Source: Mucilaginibacter ginsenosidivorans (lineage in GTDB: Bacteria > Bacteroidota > Bacteroidia > Sphingobacteriales > Sphingobacteriaceae). From it: DNA of 64,000 bases. The position numbers and the translations under genes were made by a program. How positions within the stretch are numbered: the stretch's first letter is position 1; each line of letters opens with the position of its first letter. The DNA lies in the NCBI RefSeq assembly GCF_007971025.1, contig NZ_CP042436.1, positions 4,712,001 to 4,776,000 on the forward strand, read 5' to 3'. Below, in pieces: positions 42,331 to 53,220 of this stretch. Under the pieces are notes generated by a model. It was not told the origin of the DNA. It searched no databases and worked only from the letters and a program-made list of their open reading frames with translations.

Positions 42331-42753
42331 ATGACAACCACTGTTCCCCTGCACATAATCGACCTTCACGAGGATGGCTTCCATCCGCTGGTGGAGGTTT
42401 CCATTTTTGGCAAGTCATTTACCCTTGTGTTGGATACCGGGGCCTCAAAAACTGCCTTTGATCATGGCGCCTTATTAAACGAAGACGCGAAATTGGAAGT
42501 AAGCGACAGGCTTTCAACCGGGTTGGGCACCAATGATATGGTATCGTCCACCGCCATCATCAGCGACATGCAAATCGGCGAATTACATATCGATGAATTT
42601 GAAGTGGCTGTACTCGACCTCTCCACCATCAATATTGCATACCGCCAATTAAACCACCCCGAGGTATTAGGCGTTTTGGGTGGCGATATCCTGATGAAAT
42701 ACAGAGCCGTAATAGATTATGGCGTAGGAACATTAACGCTCGCACATATCTGA
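42331..42753 (+). CDS. Retropepsin-like aspartic protease
   Basis: 140 residues, a single-domain clan AA aspartic protease. The catalytic motif LVLDTGASKTAFD (DTGAS) lies near residue 33, and the second hydrophobic-glycine element ADI-like LGVLGGDILMKYRAVIDY near residue 112 completes the flap/loop pattern. No signal peptide or membrane segment, so probably cytoplasmic and active as a dimer. Sixteen bases after the archaemetzincin frame, so possibly co-transcribed with it. Substrate unknown. Confidence 0.85.
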   Translation: MTTTVPLHIIDLHEDGFHPLVEVSIFGKSFTLVLDTGASKTAFDHGALLNEDAKLEVSDRLSTGLGTNDMVSSTAIISDMQIGELHIDEFEVAVLDLSTINIAYRQLNHPEVLGVLGGDILMKYRAVIDYGVGTLTLAHI

Positions 42754-42758
42754 TAACT

Positions 42759-42797
42759 AAAAGGGCCCCATCCTTTTATTTTGGACGGGGCCTTTTC
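42759..42797. terminator. Bidirectional terminator
   Basis: AAAAGGGCCCCATCC (42759-42773) pairs imperfectly with GGACGGGGCCTTTT (from 42783), giving a U-tract on both strands. It separates the convergent protease gene and the large surface protein gene. A second small hairpin TCCCC/GGGGA follows near 42806. Confidence 0.65.
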
Positions 42798-42854
42798 AAT
42801 ATATATCCCCTTAAGGGCGGGGATTGATTGTAAAACGCCTGCAAAGGCAATTAA

Positions 42855-45800
42855 TTATAACTTCACAAATTTCGCTTCGCCAACCAGGGTCCTGTCTTTG
42901 CTATTCAGCACACGCACCAGGTAAGTTCCCGTCAGCAGCCCGCTTATGTTCGACTGCCAGTCGGCCCCGGACGAAAGCACCTGCCGTACAATTACACCTG
43001 AACTGTTGGTCACCAGGATATTATACTTGTCAATATCCCTGGTTTTGGTGACGATGCACAAGTTGATGGAATTTTTGGCCGGGTTTGGGTAAACGCAAAC
43101 TACCCGGTTATCACGGTTTATAATATCTACTTTTTGTGTTTGCGACCAGGTAACATTGTTGTCAATATCAACCTGCTTCAGGCGGTAAAGATTTGTGCCG
43201 TATGAAGGATCTTTATCCAGGTAACTGTAATCACCTGCATCAGTTGACTTGAACCCTGTCAATACGTTAAAGGTTTTGCCGTTATCGGTACTTCTTTCAA
43301 CCGTAAACCGCGTATAATCAGCCTCGTTTTTTGTTTTCCATCGTAATTGCACCCGTGGTACAATGCCAGTTCTTTGAGCGTCAAAGCTCAACAATTTACA
43401 TTGTTTATTGGGGTCCTCGCTTATTACAAGGCTAAAGCGGCCCGCTCCAAAAGTGGTCGTATCCACAGTATTGATGGCAAAGCTATAAGTATTGGTTTTT
43501 CGCAGGTCGACGGAGTCCCTGGTATAGGCGTCCTTCAGCGCTATGGTATATAACTGTGTGATGCCCTGAATACTTTTCAATATTAAATTGTAATTACCAC
43601 TTGCCGTGGCCGAAACCTTCAATGGTATAATTCGTTTTTTTGACCAGGGCATCTGGTTAATACCCAAGGGCACCTGGTCGCTCGACATGCTTGCCAAACT
43701 AACCTTACCTGTCCCGTTTCTGTAGCGTGCATCCTCCATCAAATTATATTGTGGCTTCGTATTGAAGCTAAAGCTGATAAGTGTTTCGTCGGTATTTACC
43801 GAATCTGCCGCAATCTGCAAACGTATAGACTGTTTTTTATTTTCGACAGGTGGTTTTTTAGCCATAAATAAACTGATGGCTGCCGGTTGAGTATTCGTTT
43901 TTGATGCTTCGGTAAAAGTAAGCGTATTGGTGCCGCCGGGACTTGCCTGCACAAAAAACCCAACCCCGCTGGGGATAATATTGGTTGCATTATTGGTGCC
44001 GCCCACCCCGGGGGCGTAGTACCCGTAGTTGCCGCTTGAGGTTTGCCCAGTCGGATTCATAAGGGCAATGATTGGCGAGATGCCTGGCCCGTATATCGGC
44101 GCTGTCGCTGTCGAATCGCTAAATGTGTCCCAATCAATTGAACTTGCGTAAGGATTACCCACTAGATTAAACCCCTCTATGGCTGCATTGCCTGATGTTG
44201 CAGAATAAAGCAGTTCGGGCGTCCCTGTATACCAATGGCTCACTGTTATTGTCCCCTGGTTCAAAATACCCTTCGCGTTCAGGGTATCATCGGTAGCAGC
44301 CGCGCCGGGGGTTGTAAGCTGCGTCAATGTTTTTTGATTCCTGCTTCCCCTGAAATAAAACAGGTACCCATTGCCGACCGGCAGACTATACCCGGCACCG
44401 TCAACGTCCATAGTGTAATTCGGGCTCGCGCTCAGATCAGCTATCCCCCTGAAGTTCCCTCCCGTAAAGGTCGAGTTATTCGGCACCAGGTTCTCACGGA
44501 AAAGATAAAGGGTAGGATTGCCCGCTTTATCAAAATTACCGGCCGTTCCGGCTGTTCCGGTCAGGTAGGTGTTATCAAGTAAATAATTTACACTGTAAAC
44601 TTTGTTGCCGTGGCTGTCGGTTGCAGCATCGCCCATGGCGGTTGTATCCGTTACCGGCGATGAAACCAGGCGGTACGACCGGTAGGCATTTACGTACCGC
44701 TGCACATCAACAACACCGTTTATGGCGCAATCGGCGGGAATAGCTGCAACAGTTGCAGAACTACCGGCGTCAGAATTCAATGTCAATTTGCCATTCGCAT
44801 TTAGCTGCGAAAAATTGCTCATGGTTAATACACCCTGGCTCGATATGTGAAAGCTACCCGTATTCATATCATAAATGCCCCCGCCGGCAAACGCAAGGTT
44901 GGTAAACAACTGCGGGGCGACGGTAGTAAGTGCTTCCTCGGCTCCCGAATTAAAAGTGACAGTAGCTGTGCCGAAATTTGACGTGCCGGCATTATTAAAC
45001 GACGCACTGATAAACACAGGCCGCGTACCCGCATTAAAAGTGGACCCTGTACCAGTAGTATAGTTGCCGCCGACAAGTAACGCACAGTTATTGGTGGCAA
45101 AATCAACTACTTCAGTACCCGACGCCAAAGTAAAATTACCCGAGATGATCAATGTCCCCGTTGGCGAATCAGCATGCACGATCTTCGTGCCCGAGCCGGA
45201 AAAACCCAGGTTTTGATAAACTACAAAATCACTAAGCGGATCATTATCAACATAATTATCAACCGTCGAGCCGCTTACATTATTATATACTTCCTGGTTG
45301 GTGGTACCCGTATAGTTTACCGTCGAAGTCCCGCTACCGCCGGCTTGAACTACGTTGTAAAAATCAAATTTATTACCGACGTTCCCGCTTTGGCAATTCA
45401 AAGCCTGCGCATTTTGCAGGTTAAGCACCGGGCTGTCACTATTATTGAATAAGTCGATGGAAAATATTGAAGCCGGCTGGAACAAACCGGTAAAACTGGT
45501 TGCGCCTGCATCTGTCAATTTTATCTGGCCTCCAATCGTTAGCGTGCCTTGCGCCAGCGAAAATTGCGCATCATTATTGCTTAATATCTGTGTATTACCG
45601 GCATCATCGCGGCTTTGTGTGTTGATGCTTAGGTCGCCAGTAATATTCATCGTTATCGTCGAACCGCCTGCGGCCGATCCCAGCATAACTTTTGTAACAT
45701 TAACAACACCATCGGCGGTTGGGGCGGTATTGTCGCCCACGGCAACGCTGCCGCAATTAATAGTGCCATCGCCTTGGATATAGGTTTGTATAGCATTTAC

Positions 45801-47183
45801 CACGCTGGTATTACCCGAGTTGAGTACCCCCGCTGTAGTGTGCTTTTGAAGCACCTGGCCTGTAACCGTTAAAACAGATCCCGAATTAATCGTCAAACTA
45901 TTGGTAGTTGTGCTTGCACCGGTGATCAGCCTATCGCCAAAAGTTAGGGAAGCGATAAGGTTGGGAAGCGTTGCCGAGATTACCGGCGCATTGGTATAGT
46001 CATTATTCACGCCAATATTTACCTGGTCGGTCGATTGCGCGTCACCGGGGTAGTCCGGGGCCGGGCCGCCGCTTACCTGCCAGTTGGCTGCGTCAGCCCA
46101 ATTGCTACTAACGGCGCCGGTCCAGTCATAAACGGTTGTTGTTGCCGAAGTAACGGTTAAGGTTTGCGTCACATCAGGAGCGGCCAGGTAATGGCTATCT
46201 CCCGATTGCGAGGCAGTAATTGTTGCTGACCCTACGCCAACGATATGAATTTTGCCGGCAACAATGGTCGCCACTGCGGGGTTGCTACTTGTATAGGTTA
46301 CAGTTAAGCCCGAAGTAGCCGTGGCACCTGGGTCGAAGTCGGGAGTGCCCAAAGCTTTCGCACTAAGACTAAAATTAATGCTTTGTGTAAAACAAACAAG
46401 GTCTTTATATAGCTGGAAATTTATGAATGTGTTATAAACAATGCGATGCCCTTCATCCGTGTAGTGAATACCATCGCCGTAGCCTATTGCAGGATTGATC
46501 TCAAAATTTGATGACGATACACTTAGCAGCGTAAGGAAATTATTGACGATCGGCGTATTGTAGGTAGAATTCGACGGGTATTGCGTGCTTAAAAGGCCAT
46601 TGAACGTTCCAAGGTTTGCCTGCTGCGCCGGCGTTAAACCGCCCGACGACAAGCATACGCTGGCGCCGTCGAATGCTGTGCTGCACCCCGCATCGGTGGC
46701 AAGGTTACGGGGTTGTGTACCTGTTAAAATAAAGGGAACGCCCGCTGCCGTTAAAGCATTAGTTATAGTAGTGTAATTGGCCAAAACCTCCGAGTTTGCA
46801 TACCCGTTTCTTACATCGTTAGTGGGCAAGCTAATGATCACGAAAGTGGGATTTAAGCTAAGGGCCTTGGTTACGTTATATGAAGGATTTGATGGATACC
46901 CGTCTGCGGCATACGGGGCACCGGTCGGCAAGCAATCAAAAGTTGTATTTCCGGGGAAAGCTATGTCAATGACCGTGTCGCCGCGGCTATAAAAATGGAG
47001 GTCTTTTTGCAACCGGTAAACCCAGGCAGAATCCTGGACAGATGATTTCCAGCCATAGGCGCTTGACGACCCCATCACCACTATGGTACGTTTGGAGGTA
47101 TTAGTCAACTGGGCGTATCCGTTTTGGACCAAAGAAGTAAGAGCAATAAAAAGCGGAATAAATATCCTTTTTATTGATATCAT
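42855..47183 (-). CDS. Large secreted SGNH-hydrolase protein with T9SS sorting domain
   Basis: 1442 residues. Signal peptide 1-24 (NGYAQ). Residues about 33-270 form an SGNH/GDSL hydrolase: block I VVMGSSSAYG (G-S-S in place of GDS), block III LPTND, block V DGIHYTDEGH with the Asp/His pair. Next an Ig-like domain (SNPAVATIVAGKIHIVGVGSATI, about 275-350), then long stretches of Ser/Thr/Gly-rich beta-solenoid-like repeats to about residue 1300, and a T9SS type A sorting domain (VYPNPAKNSINL to the end). Likely a surface or released esterase acting on glycans. Homology of the middle region is unclear. Own leader of about 100 bases with a weak inverted repeat. Confidence 0.85.
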   Translation of the reverse strand: MISIKRIFIPLFIALTSLVQNGYAQLTNTSKRTIVVMGSSSAYGWKSSVQDSAWVYRLQKDLHFYSRGDTVIDIAFPGNTTFDCLPTGAPYAADGYPSNPSYNVTKALSLNPTFVIISLPTNDVRNGYANSEVLANYTTITNALTAAGVPFILTGTQPRNLATDAGCSTAFDGASVCLSSGGLTPAQQANLGTFNGLLSTQYPSNSTYNTPIVNNFLTLLSVSSSNFEINPAIGYGDGIHYTDEGHRIVYNTFINFQLYKDLVCFTQSINFSLSAKALGTPDFDPGATATSGLTVTYTSSNPAVATIVAGKIHIVGVGSATITASQSGDSHYLAAPDVTQTLTVTSATTTVYDWTGAVSSNWADAANWQVSGGPAPDYPGDAQSTDQVNIGVNNDYTNAPVISATLPNLIASLTFGDRLITGASTTTNSLTINSGSVLTVTGQVLQKHTTAGVLNSGNTSVVNAIQTYIQGDGTINCGSVAVGDNTAPTADGVVNVTKVMLGSAAGGSTITMNITGDLSINTQSRDDAGNTQILSNNDAQFSLAQGTLTIGGQIKLTDAGATSFTGLFQPASIFSIDLFNNSDSPVLNLQNAQALNCQSGNVGNKFDFYNVVQAGGSGTSTVNYTGTTNQEVYNNVSGSTVDNYVDNDPLSDFVVYQNLGFSGSGTKIVHADSPTGTLIISGNFTLASGTEVVDFATNNCALLVGGNYTTGTGSTFNAGTRPVFISASFNNAGTSNFGTATVTFNSGAEEALTTVAPQLFTNLAFAGGGIYDMNTGSFHISSQGVLTMSNFSQLNANGKLTLNSDAGSSATVAAIPADCAINGVVDVQRYVNAYRSYRLVSSPVTDTTAMGDAATDSHGNKVYSVNYLLDNTYLTGTAGTAGNFDKAGNPTLYLFRENLVPNNSTFTGGNFRGIADLSASPNYTMDVDGAGYSLPVGNGYLFYFRGSRNQKTLTQLTTPGAAATDDTLNAKGILNQGTITVSHWYTGTPELLYSATSGNAAIEGFNLVGNPYASSIDWDTFSDSTATAPIYGPGISPIIALMNPTGQTSSGNYGYYAPGVGGTNNATNIIPSGVGFFVQASPGGTNTLTFTEASKTNTQPAAISLFMAKKPPVENKKQSIRLQIAADSVNTDETLISFSFNTKPQYNLMEDARYRNGTGKVSLASMSSDQVPLGINQMPWSKKRIIPLKVSATASGNYNLILKSIQGITQLYTIALKDAYTRDSVDLRKTNTYSFAINTVDTTTFGAGRFSLVISEDPNKQCKLLSFDAQRTGIVPRVQLRWKTKNEADYTRFTVERSTDNGKTFNVLTGFKSTDAGDYSYLDKDPSYGTNLYRLKQVDIDNNVTWSQTQKVDIINRDNRVVCVYPNPAKNSINLCIVTKTRDIDKYNILVTNSSGVIVRQVLSSGADWQSNISGLLTGTYLVRVLNSKDRTLVGEAKFVKL

Positions 47184-47210
47184 GTGTTCATGTTTAGATC
47201 GGCAGAAGTT

Positions 47211-47273
47211 AATACAGAATTATTGAATAAGGAGATAGGTGAATCTATTTTCAATATTAATTATTTCTGTATT
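47211..47273. promoter_or_regulatory. Inverted repeat in the leader of the SGNH/T9SS gene
   Basis: AATACAGAA (47211-47219) and TTCTGTATT (47265-47273) are exact inverse copies, 45 bases apart, upstream of the ATG at 47183. The 361-base gap 47184-47545 also holds the gyrB terminator and no gene. Confidence 0.35.
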
Positions 47274-47491
47274 TTAACTTATCATGCTGTAAATGTATAA
47301 CTTATAGTTTAAACAAACAAATGCGAAGTTAACTTCTTGTCGTTATTCAGCGTATTTATTACACTATTCGATTTACTAATACTATGCCAAAAAGTAGTAT
47401 CCTATCGACCCTTATCCGTCGGAACATTGTATAACCTCCTGCATATCATAGCCGTGCCCGTTTCATATCAACCGCATTTTTTATAACAAAA

Positions 47492-47518
47492 GCCCCATTC
47501 GCTTTTAACGAACGAGGC
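47492..47518 (-). terminator. Terminator of gyrB
   Basis: GCCCCATTCG (47492-47501) pairs in 8 of 10 positions with CGAACGAGGC (47509-47518); TTTTG follows on the minus strand. It lies 28 bases after the gyrB stop. Confidence 0.6.
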
Positions 47519-47545
47519 CTTAAAAATCCATGATCAGGGAATTAA

Positions 47546-49540
<1,995 letters not shown>

Positions 49541-49548
49541 TTAACATA

Positions 49549-49556
49549 CAAAAGTA
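49549..49556 (-). promoter_or_regulatory. -7 promoter box (TACTTTTG) of gyrB
   Basis: Perfect TAnnTTTG on the minus strand, 44 bases before the ATG. No clear -33 box. Confidence 0.45.
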
Positions 49557-49584
49557 CGAAATCTAAGCCGGATTCGGGGCGTTC

Positions 49585-49593
49585 TGTGGATAA
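49585..49593. promoter_or_regulatory. Perfect DnaA box upstream of gyrB
   Basis: TGTGGATAA is the exact inverse of TTATCCACA, the E. coli-type high-affinity DnaA box. It lies 28 bases beyond the gyrB -7 box, about where a -33/upstream activator would sit. One perfect 9-mer is expected about every 130 kb of double-stranded DNA, so chance is possible. Confidence 0.5.
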
Positions 49594-49740
49594 ATATGTG
49601 TGATGTTCAAATGTGCTGATAATGGGTGTGCGGGATGCTTAGATAGCGTAGCTGCGACAATTTTGAAACCACGGCTGTACGTTTCGCCGCTTTGCCTTTC
49701 GCATATTTACACATCCGTTAGGATACTTGTTCCGAAAGTT

Positions 49741-49748
49741 TATCTTTG
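49741..49748 (+). promoter_or_regulatory. -7 promoter box (TATCTTTG) of the OmpH-like gene
   Basis: Perfect TAnnTTTG ending 21 bases before the ATG at 49770. The alternative TTG start at 49746 lies inside this box, which argues against it. Confidence 0.55.
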
Positions 49749-49769
49749 TCAAAATTTTTTAACAGTAAA

Positions 49770-50360
49770 ATGAAAATCAAGGCCTCCACTTTAACAAAAC
49801 TAAGCATCGCCATATTGGCTGCCGGCAGCCTGGCAGCATGTAACCAGAACAAGGGGACTGCATCAACCCAAAGTACGACTCCTGCACCGTCAAACTCGCT
49901 TGTCGTATTTGTAAATCAGGACTCTTTGATGGCCAAATATGACTATGCCAAGGATATGCGCAAACGCCTTGACGACAAGGGCGCGGCAGCTAAAAACGAC
50001 GTTGGCACCAAACAACAGGCAATACAGCGCGAAGTAGCCGAGTACCAAAAAAATGTTGGGAGCATGAGTGCAAATGAGCGTTCGATGACCGAACAACGTT
50101 TGCAGCGCGAGAGCCAAGAATTTCAGCAATACCAGCAAAATGCCGGTGCGCAATTTCAGAACGAAACTGCTGATGAAAGCAAAAAATTGTATGACAAGAT
50201 TTACACTTTCAGCAAGCAATATGCTAAAGATAATGGCTACAAAATTGTCCTCACTTTTCAAACCGGCAACACGCAACTGTTATATGGCGACAGCACCCTT
50301 GATGTGACAGGAGATTTCGTAAAGAAACTGAACGAAGCTTATTCCAAAGAAAAGAAATAA
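49770..50360 (+). CDS. OmpH/Skp-like lipoprotein
   Basis: 196 residues from the ATG at 49770. Lipobox SLAACN places it as a lipoprotein, unlike the soluble Skp chaperone. The mature part is a long charged coiled coil (residues about 55-150, with many Gln, Lys and Glu) flanked by short strands (NSLVVFVNQDSLMAKYDYAKDM and KIVLTFQTGNTQLLYGD), the jellyfish layout of OmpH. A role in carrying outer membrane proteins is likely, but lipid anchoring may fix it at a membrane. Ends at a strong terminator. Confidence 0.88.
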   Translation: MKIKASTLTKLSIAILAAGSLAACNQNKGTASTQSTTPAPSNSLVVFVNQDSLMAKYDYAKDMRKRLDDKGAAAKNDVGTKQQAIQREVAEYQKNVGSMSANERSMTEQRLQRESQEFQQYQQNAGAQFQNETADESKKLYDKIYTFSKQYAKDNGYKIVLTFQTGNTQLLYGDSTLDVTGDFVKKLNEAYSKEKK

Positions 50361-50382
50361 ATTATTTTCTGAATAATATGAT

Positions 50383-50411
50383 AAAAACCCTGGTTTTAAA
50401 CCGGGGTTTTT
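50383..50411 (+). terminator. Terminator of the OmpH-like gene
   Basis: AAAAACCCTGG (50383-50393) pairs with CCGGGGTTTTT (50401-50411) with one G-T pair, 7-base loop. Its last T is the first base of the next gene's -7 box. Confidence 0.85.
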
Positions 50412-50418
50412 AATTTTG
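50411..50418 (+). promoter_or_regulatory. -7 promoter box (TAATTTTG) of the deaminase gene
   Basis: Perfect TAnnTTTG beginning at the end of the preceding terminator and ending six bases before the ATG at 50425; implies a nearly leaderless message. No -33 box is visible because the terminator stem occupies that place. Confidence 0.45.
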
Positions 50419-50424
50419 TGCTAA

Positions 50425-50904
50425 ATGGAAATGAACGAGCATGAAAAGTTTATGCGGGTAGCTATAAAGTTGTCCGAACAAAACGTGAAAGAGGGAATCG
50501 GCGGGCCATTTGGTGCTGTAATTGTAAAAGATGGTCAGATCGTCGCCCAAAGTGCGAATAGAGTTGTACCGCAAAACGACCCAACTGCACATGCAGAAGT
50601 TTCGGCTATACGCCTTGCATGCAACAAATTAGGTACTTACGACTTAAGCGGCTGCACCATTTACACCAGTTGCGAACCTTGCCCTATGTGTCTCGGCGCA
50701 ATATACTGGGCGCGCATCGATGCTATTTACTATGCCAATACCAAAACCGACGCTGCCGATATAGGTTTTGATGATCATTTTATTTACAGGGAGATTGAAC
50801 TACCCATGAGCGAGCGTAAATTGAAAATAACACAGCTATTGCGTGACGAGGCGCTGCCTGCCTTCAAACTATGGCAGGCCTCCGAATCAAAAACAAGCTA
50901 TTGA
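50425..50904 (+). CDS. Nucleoside/guanine deaminase-family protein
   Basis: 159-residue zinc deaminase of the CDA fold. Metal ligands are in PTAHAEVSAIR (HAE) and TSCEPCPMCLGAIYWAR (PCxxC). The N-terminal segment NVKEGIGGPFGAVIVKDGQIVA and the C-terminal tail are closer to the guanine deaminase (GuaD) type than to the tRNA adenosine deaminase TadA, but the families are close. Single-gene unit. The actual substrate is not fixed by sequence alone. Confidence 0.85.
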   Translation: MEMNEHEKFMRVAIKLSEQNVKEGIGGPFGAVIVKDGQIVAQSANRVVPQNDPTAHAEVSAIRLACNKLGTYDLSGCTIYTSCEPCPMCLGAIYWARIDAIYYANTKTDAADIGFDDHFIYREIELPMSERKLKITQLLRDEALPAFKLWQASESKTSY

Positions 50905-50971
50905 CCGGTTAAAAAAAACGCCTTCCTTCCGGAAAGCGCTTAATTGTTCAATACATGCGTATTGTATTATT

Positions 50972-52918
50972 TTAACTAATCAGTACGCCTATTTCTTCTT
51001 CATCCCCGCTGATATTATCAAGGAATTCGAAATGAGAGTTCTTACTGATAAATTCAGGAACTATTTCCTTCATTTTATTTACCAGTGCCATATCATCATG
51101 ATGCTTGTTTAGCGTTAGCAACTCTTCTATATCTTCTACCACTTGTTTGTAAGGATAGGTGATCACCTTTGCAATCTTGATCTTCGGATGATGGGTCGGC
51201 ATTGTCAATTCGCCCATGTTCAGTAGCTCTTCGTAGAGCTTTTCGCCTGGTCTTAAACCTGTATAAACTATCCTGATATCCTTTTCGGGTTGAAGCCCTG
51301 CCAGTTTGATCATCTTTAATGCCAGGTCGGTTATACGCACCGGCTCACCCATGTCAAATATGAATATTTCGCCGCCGCTTCCCATAGTACCCGCTTCCAG
51401 TACTAACTGTACCGCTTCGGGAATGGTCATAAAATAACGGGTAATATCAGGATGTGTAACTGTAATCGGGCCGCCTTTTTGTATCTGCGCCCTGAAACGC
51501 GGTATAACCGAACCATTCGACCCCAGGACGTTACCAAAACGGGTTGTAACAAAACGCGTGGTTGGAACACCGAGCTTATTATTGGCCGGACTATCTTTTA
51601 ATGATTGGATGTATATCTCGGCAATGCGCTTGGTGGTCCCCATGATATTGGATGGGTTAACCGCCTTGTCGGTCGAGATCATTACAAACTTACCTATGCC
51701 GAACAACACTGACAGGTCAGCAACATGCTTGGTGCCAAGCACATTTGCCTGAACTGCTTCAGACGGGTTCTCTTCCATCATCGGCACATGCTTGTATGCG
51801 GCAGCGTGGAACACAACCTCAGGTTTGTAATCGTCAAACAATTTATACATGCGACGATAATTCCGGATATCAGCGATAAATATCTTGGTGCAGATATGCG
51901 GGAACTTCTCTTCAACCTCCAGTTTCATCTCATGTAATGGCGACTCGGCTTGGTCGCACAAAATCACCATCGCTGGTTTATAGCTCAATACCTGGTGAAC
52001 GATCTCCGATCCGATAGATCCGGCTGCACCGGTAACAAGTACACGTTTACCGCAAAGGTCTTCTGATATCCTGGTCGTTTCTATCTGGATAGGCTTACGC
52101 TGCAAAAGGTCTTCAATTTTAAGGTCCTGTATCTGCTGCAAGTTCAGTTTACCATATATCCACTGATCTGACGGAGGAACGGTCATTACCTGTATACCCA
52201 GCGCAAGACAATTCTCAAGAGCAGCCTTTTTCGTTTGCGCATCAAGGTCATGGTTCATGATGATGAGCTTATCTACGTTATGCTTTTCCTTAAGTTTTGC
52301 CAGCTTATCAATGTGGTAAACGCGTACCTGCTGAATTTCCTTATCGATCTTTTTACCTCCGTCGTCCACAAAACCAACTACAGAAAAATTAGTTTTTGCG
52401 CTTGCTTCAAGTGCCTGTTTCACCAATACCGCATTATGATCGGAACCGTAGATCAATACAATGGTTCTTTTTGCGTTACTATTGTAGTTAAGGTAGAAAA
52501 ATGCGCTTTTGGCCATGGTACGCAGCAGGATCAGCAAAGTACTTGATACCGAAAAATTAACAAGCAAAACCAGGTTGACGGTAACAAGGTTAACTTTTAT
52601 TAAATGTACCACCCAAACGTTGATCACCAATACGTAGATCAGGCTTGTTAAAAATGCAGAACTGAATATGCGCAGAACATCGCGCGTATTGGAATACCTG
52701 ATGAGCCCTGTATGCGTGCGCAACGCATACATTACCAGCGTTGAAATACCGCAATAGAGACCAGTGTAAATAAAGAAGTAGCCACGTAGAATATTGACAA
52801 ATTCAAAACGCTGGACGATAAAATAAGAAGTAGAAAAGGACCAGGTTACAATGATAAGGTCGACAAGCATTATCAACCATCTTGGAACCACCCTGGTAAA
52901 TAGTAAATATTTTTTCAT
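50972..52918 (-). CDS. PglF/WbpM-type membrane nucleotide-sugar 4,6-dehydratase
   Basis: 648 residues from the ATG at 52918: four N-terminal membrane helices (residues about 12-140), a first Rossmann-like region, and a C-terminal SDR catalytic domain with NAD loop VTGAAGSIGSEI near residue 292. The active site has T416-D417-K418 and then Met426 and Lys430, the MxxxK arrangement in which Met replaces the usual Tyr, as in PglF and WbpM. The enzyme turns UDP-GlcNAc into the 4-keto-6-deoxy sugar, first step of the bacillosamine or QuiNAc branches. Last gene of the minus-strand glycan cluster, with a 302-base gap and its own -7 box before it. Confidence 0.93.
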   Translation of the reverse strand: MKKYLLFTRVVPRWLIMLVDLIIVTWSFSTSYFIVQRFEFVNILRGYFFIYTGLYCGISTLVMYALRTHTGLIRYSNTRDVLRIFSSAFLTSLIYVLVINVWVVHLIKVNLVTVNLVLLVNFSVSSTLLILLRTMAKSAFFYLNYNSNAKRTIVLIYGSDHNAVLVKQALEASAKTNFSVVGFVDDGGKKIDKEIQQVRVYHIDKLAKLKEKHNVDKLIIMNHDLDAQTKKAALENCLALGIQVMTVPPSDQWIYGKLNLQQIQDLKIEDLLQRKPIQIETTRISEDLCGKRVLVTGAAGSIGSEIVHQVLSYKPAMVILCDQAESPLHEMKLEVEEKFPHICTKIFIADIRNYRRMYKLFDDYKPEVVFHAAAYKHVPMMEENPSEAVQANVLGTKHVADLSVLFGIGKFVMISTDKAVNPSNIMGTTKRIAEIYIQSLKDSPANNKLGVPTTRFVTTRFGNVLGSNGSVIPRFRAQIQKGGPITVTHPDITRYFMTIPEAVQLVLEAGTMGSGGEIFIFDMGEPVRITDLALKMIKLAGLQPEKDIRIVYTGLRPGEKLYEELLNMGELTMPTHHPKIKIAKVITYPYKQVVEDIEELLTLNKHHDDMALVNKMKEIVPEFISKNSHFEFLDNISGDEEEIGVLIS

Positions 52919-53220
52919 AAATAAACTAACAGAGGATGCGTAGTAAAAGTAACGTTTTTTTACCAAACAAAAAATAAATACACACCGCAAAACTATCGAC
53001 CAGGCACGGCGAGGTTTAACGGATTTTACGGCAGTAATGTTAACATACGCGTAAAATAAAAGTTTTTGTTTTTTTCCGCCCTAAAGGGCCAAAAACTTAA
53101 TATAAATACCACAAAGAACAAGTATCCAGAGACTTATTAAAAATAATATTTTTCAAAAGTAAATATAAATACTTATAAAAATGTTTAGTTCAAGGTAATA
53201 TTATTGTTGCCAATACCTTT
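52919..53220. other. Gap inside the glycan cluster (302 bases)
   Basis: Between the aminotransferase and the PglF-like gene. Contains a -7 box TAGTTTTG (minus strand, 52988-52995), a short hairpin GGCCCTTTAGGGC near 53080-53092, and AT-rich sequence. No gene seen. Confidence 0.5.

Noticed and set aside
42806-42823. Second terminator hairpin TCCCC/GGGGA
   Set aside because: Short stem with no T-tract; may be part of a degenerate repeat.
53075-53095. JUMPstart/ops-like element before the PglF-like gene
   Set aside because: GGGCGG occurs after a small hairpin, but the rest of the ops sequence is absent and RfaH-type control is not known for this phylum.
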